NCBI RefSeq assembly: GCF_023278565.1
Contig: NC_064678.1
Coordinates: forward strand, 3,100,001 to 3,164,000
Length of the DNA stretch: 64,000 nt
Direction of reading: 5' to 3'
Source: Colletotrichum lupini
Taxonomy: Eukaryota; Ascomycota; Sordariomycetes; Glomerellales; Glomerellaceae
Below the pieces are notes generated by a model that made no database searches, was not told where the DNA came from, and saw nothing but the letters and a program-made list of their open reading frames with translations. How positions within the stretch are numbered: position 1 is the first letter of the stretch; every line of letters starts with the position of its first letter. Of this stretch, positions 63,120 to 64,000 are shown one piece after another. The position numbers were made by a program, and so were the translations under genes.

Positions 63120-63920
63120 TCACAACTTCGCAACAACAGGCATCCTCTCAGGAACCTGCACCACGATACCCGCGTCCTCGCCCGCGCCCGCAAACTCTAC
63201 CTCCTGACAATCCTCCACGCCCACGCCGCTCGCAAACTGCGTCACGACAAAGTCAATTGCCGTGCCCTGCGGTCCCAGCGCAACCATGGGCGCATGCCAC
63301 GTTCCCGCACCGTAGGTCACGGCCTGGCCCGGGGACGCCACAAAGGCCTTGAGGCCCTTGATGTCCGGGAGACCCCGGCCTTTGCCGCCGGTGGCCGGCG
63401 CCGGGAGGGAATCCGTCTGCGCGCTGGGGGTCGGGAGGGTAGGTGCCACGATGACGAGGTACGCCGCGCCGCTCACGGACGAAGAAGCGGAAAAGGGGAC
63501 AAACGTCTGCGTCGTGAAAGGGTGTCGTTCCAGCACGCTCACCCTGAAGCGGCCGCCCCTGCTGGGACCGGCGTAGGTATACGGCAGCAGCGTCGAGATG
63601 GGCGGTTGCGCCAGGGGGGGCGCGGGCTCGAGCTGCCGTGCGGCGCAGGAGAAGATGCTCACGATGGGGCGGCCGGCGCGGGAGGGAGCTTGCGGGTAGA
63701 GGTCCAGAGGGGAGGAGACGTTTTGGTACTTTATGGCTGTGCCTTGGTTTGCGGAGACGGCGCTGAAGGAGGCGGATACGGTGGCGGGGAGGGAGGCGGC
63801 GGGGCGGACTTCCGGATGAGGGTTCTCGATCACGTCGCCGAAGGGGGCGAAGGCGGCGCGAGTGAGGGGTTCCGCGGGGATTTGGAGGGTGAGGGGGGTT
63901 GTGAGCGTAGTTGGCGGCAT
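63120..63920 (-). CDS. DAL3: Ureidoglycolate lyase
   Basis: Single exon, 266 aa from the ATG at 63920; a longer frame reaches 63956, but the extra residues do not resemble the family. It splits ureidoglycolate into glyoxylate and urea, the last step of allantoin (purine) catabolism for nitrogen supply. Family features are the N-terminal LTRAAFAPFGDVIE, FRVSVLERHPFTTQTFVPFS (the metal/substrate-binding HPxTxQxFxP segment), and AGTWHAPMVALG followed by DFVVTQF. An Ala/Pro/Gly-rich loop (about residues 155-180) is longer than in yeast Dal3. No other purine-catabolism gene is visible nearby, so no cluster is indicated. Confidence 0.93.
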   Translation of the reverse strand: MPPTTLTTPLTLQIPAEPLTRAAFAPFGDVIENPHPEVRPAASLPATVSASFSAVSANQGTAIKYQNVSSPLDLYPQAPSRAGRPIVSIFSCAARQLEPAPPLAQPPISTLLPYTYAGPSRGGRFRVSVLERHPFTTQTFVPFSASSSVSGAAYLVIVAPTLPTPSAQTDSLPAPATGGKGRGLPDIKGLKAFVASPGQAVTYGAGTWHAPMVALGPQGTAIDFVVTQFASGVGVEDCQEVEFAGAGEDAGIVVQVPERMPVVAKL

Positions 63921-64000
63921 TGTGGTGGTTCTGGGAGTGTGTTTGATGTCACACACGGTGTGAGTTGGGTTCGTTCCTTGGTTTGATTGCTTGCTTTGGT

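Overview
The window looks like nuclear DNA of a filamentous ascomycete (Pezizomycotina, probably a Sordariomycete; the class is an inference). Twelve protein genes are supported. Most carry short introns with GTAAGT/GTACGT-type donors and CTRAC-type branch sites. The proteins include typical fungal families: C2H2 plus fungal-specific transcription-factor domain, DUF3405, and a cytosine-methyltransferase/SNF2 fusion. One block has the dinucleotide bias expected of repeat-induced point mutation (RIP). I found no convincing tRNA, rRNA, CRISPR array or intact transposon.

Layout. 1-11.9 kb is gene-dense: a 5'-truncated OTU-domain protease (+), a TPMT-family methyltransferase (-), a PLP-dependent serine/threonine dehydratase-like enzyme (+), an RNF10/Mag2-like RING protein (-), and a glycogen-binding (AMPK1_CBM/Crp1-Mdg1-like) protein (-) whose second intron is about 1.7 kb. 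A single large transcription-factor gene (19.9-23.3 kb, -) is isolated between an 8.0-kb and a 9.2-kb stretch in which I see no gene. Next come choline-phosphate cytidylyltransferase (32.4-34.3 kb, -), whose first intron contains near-pure poly-G/poly-C runs, a RIP-like AT-rich relic (35.3-35.7 kb), an FAD/NADPH oxidoreductase (37.9-39.6 kb, +) and a DUF3405 glycosyltransferase-like membrane protein (43.3-45.7 kb, -).

The right part holds ribosomal protein eL42 (49.3-50.1 kb, +; three introns, first exon 4 nt), a 2H phosphodiesterase-like protein (50.7-51.8 kb, -), the largest gene of the window (54.7-62.4 kb, +), and ureidoglycolate lyase (63.1-63.9 kb, -).

The 54.7-62.4 kb gene joins a complete C5-cytosine methyltransferase to a Cys-rich module, an SNF2 ATPase with an inserted RING finger and a helicase C-terminal domain (DNMT5/RAD8-type architecture). 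The two halves lie in one reading frame and are separated by a single TAG at 58053-58055. That TAG is also the last three bases of a 48-nt GT...AG interval that could be an in-frame intron. Whether this is a nonsense allele, a mini-intron or two proteins is the main open question here. The genes do not form one pathway: they cover phospholipid synthesis, purine catabolism, translation, ubiquitin control and chromatin, as expected of a core chromosomal segment broken by long regulatory or decayed intergenic DNA.
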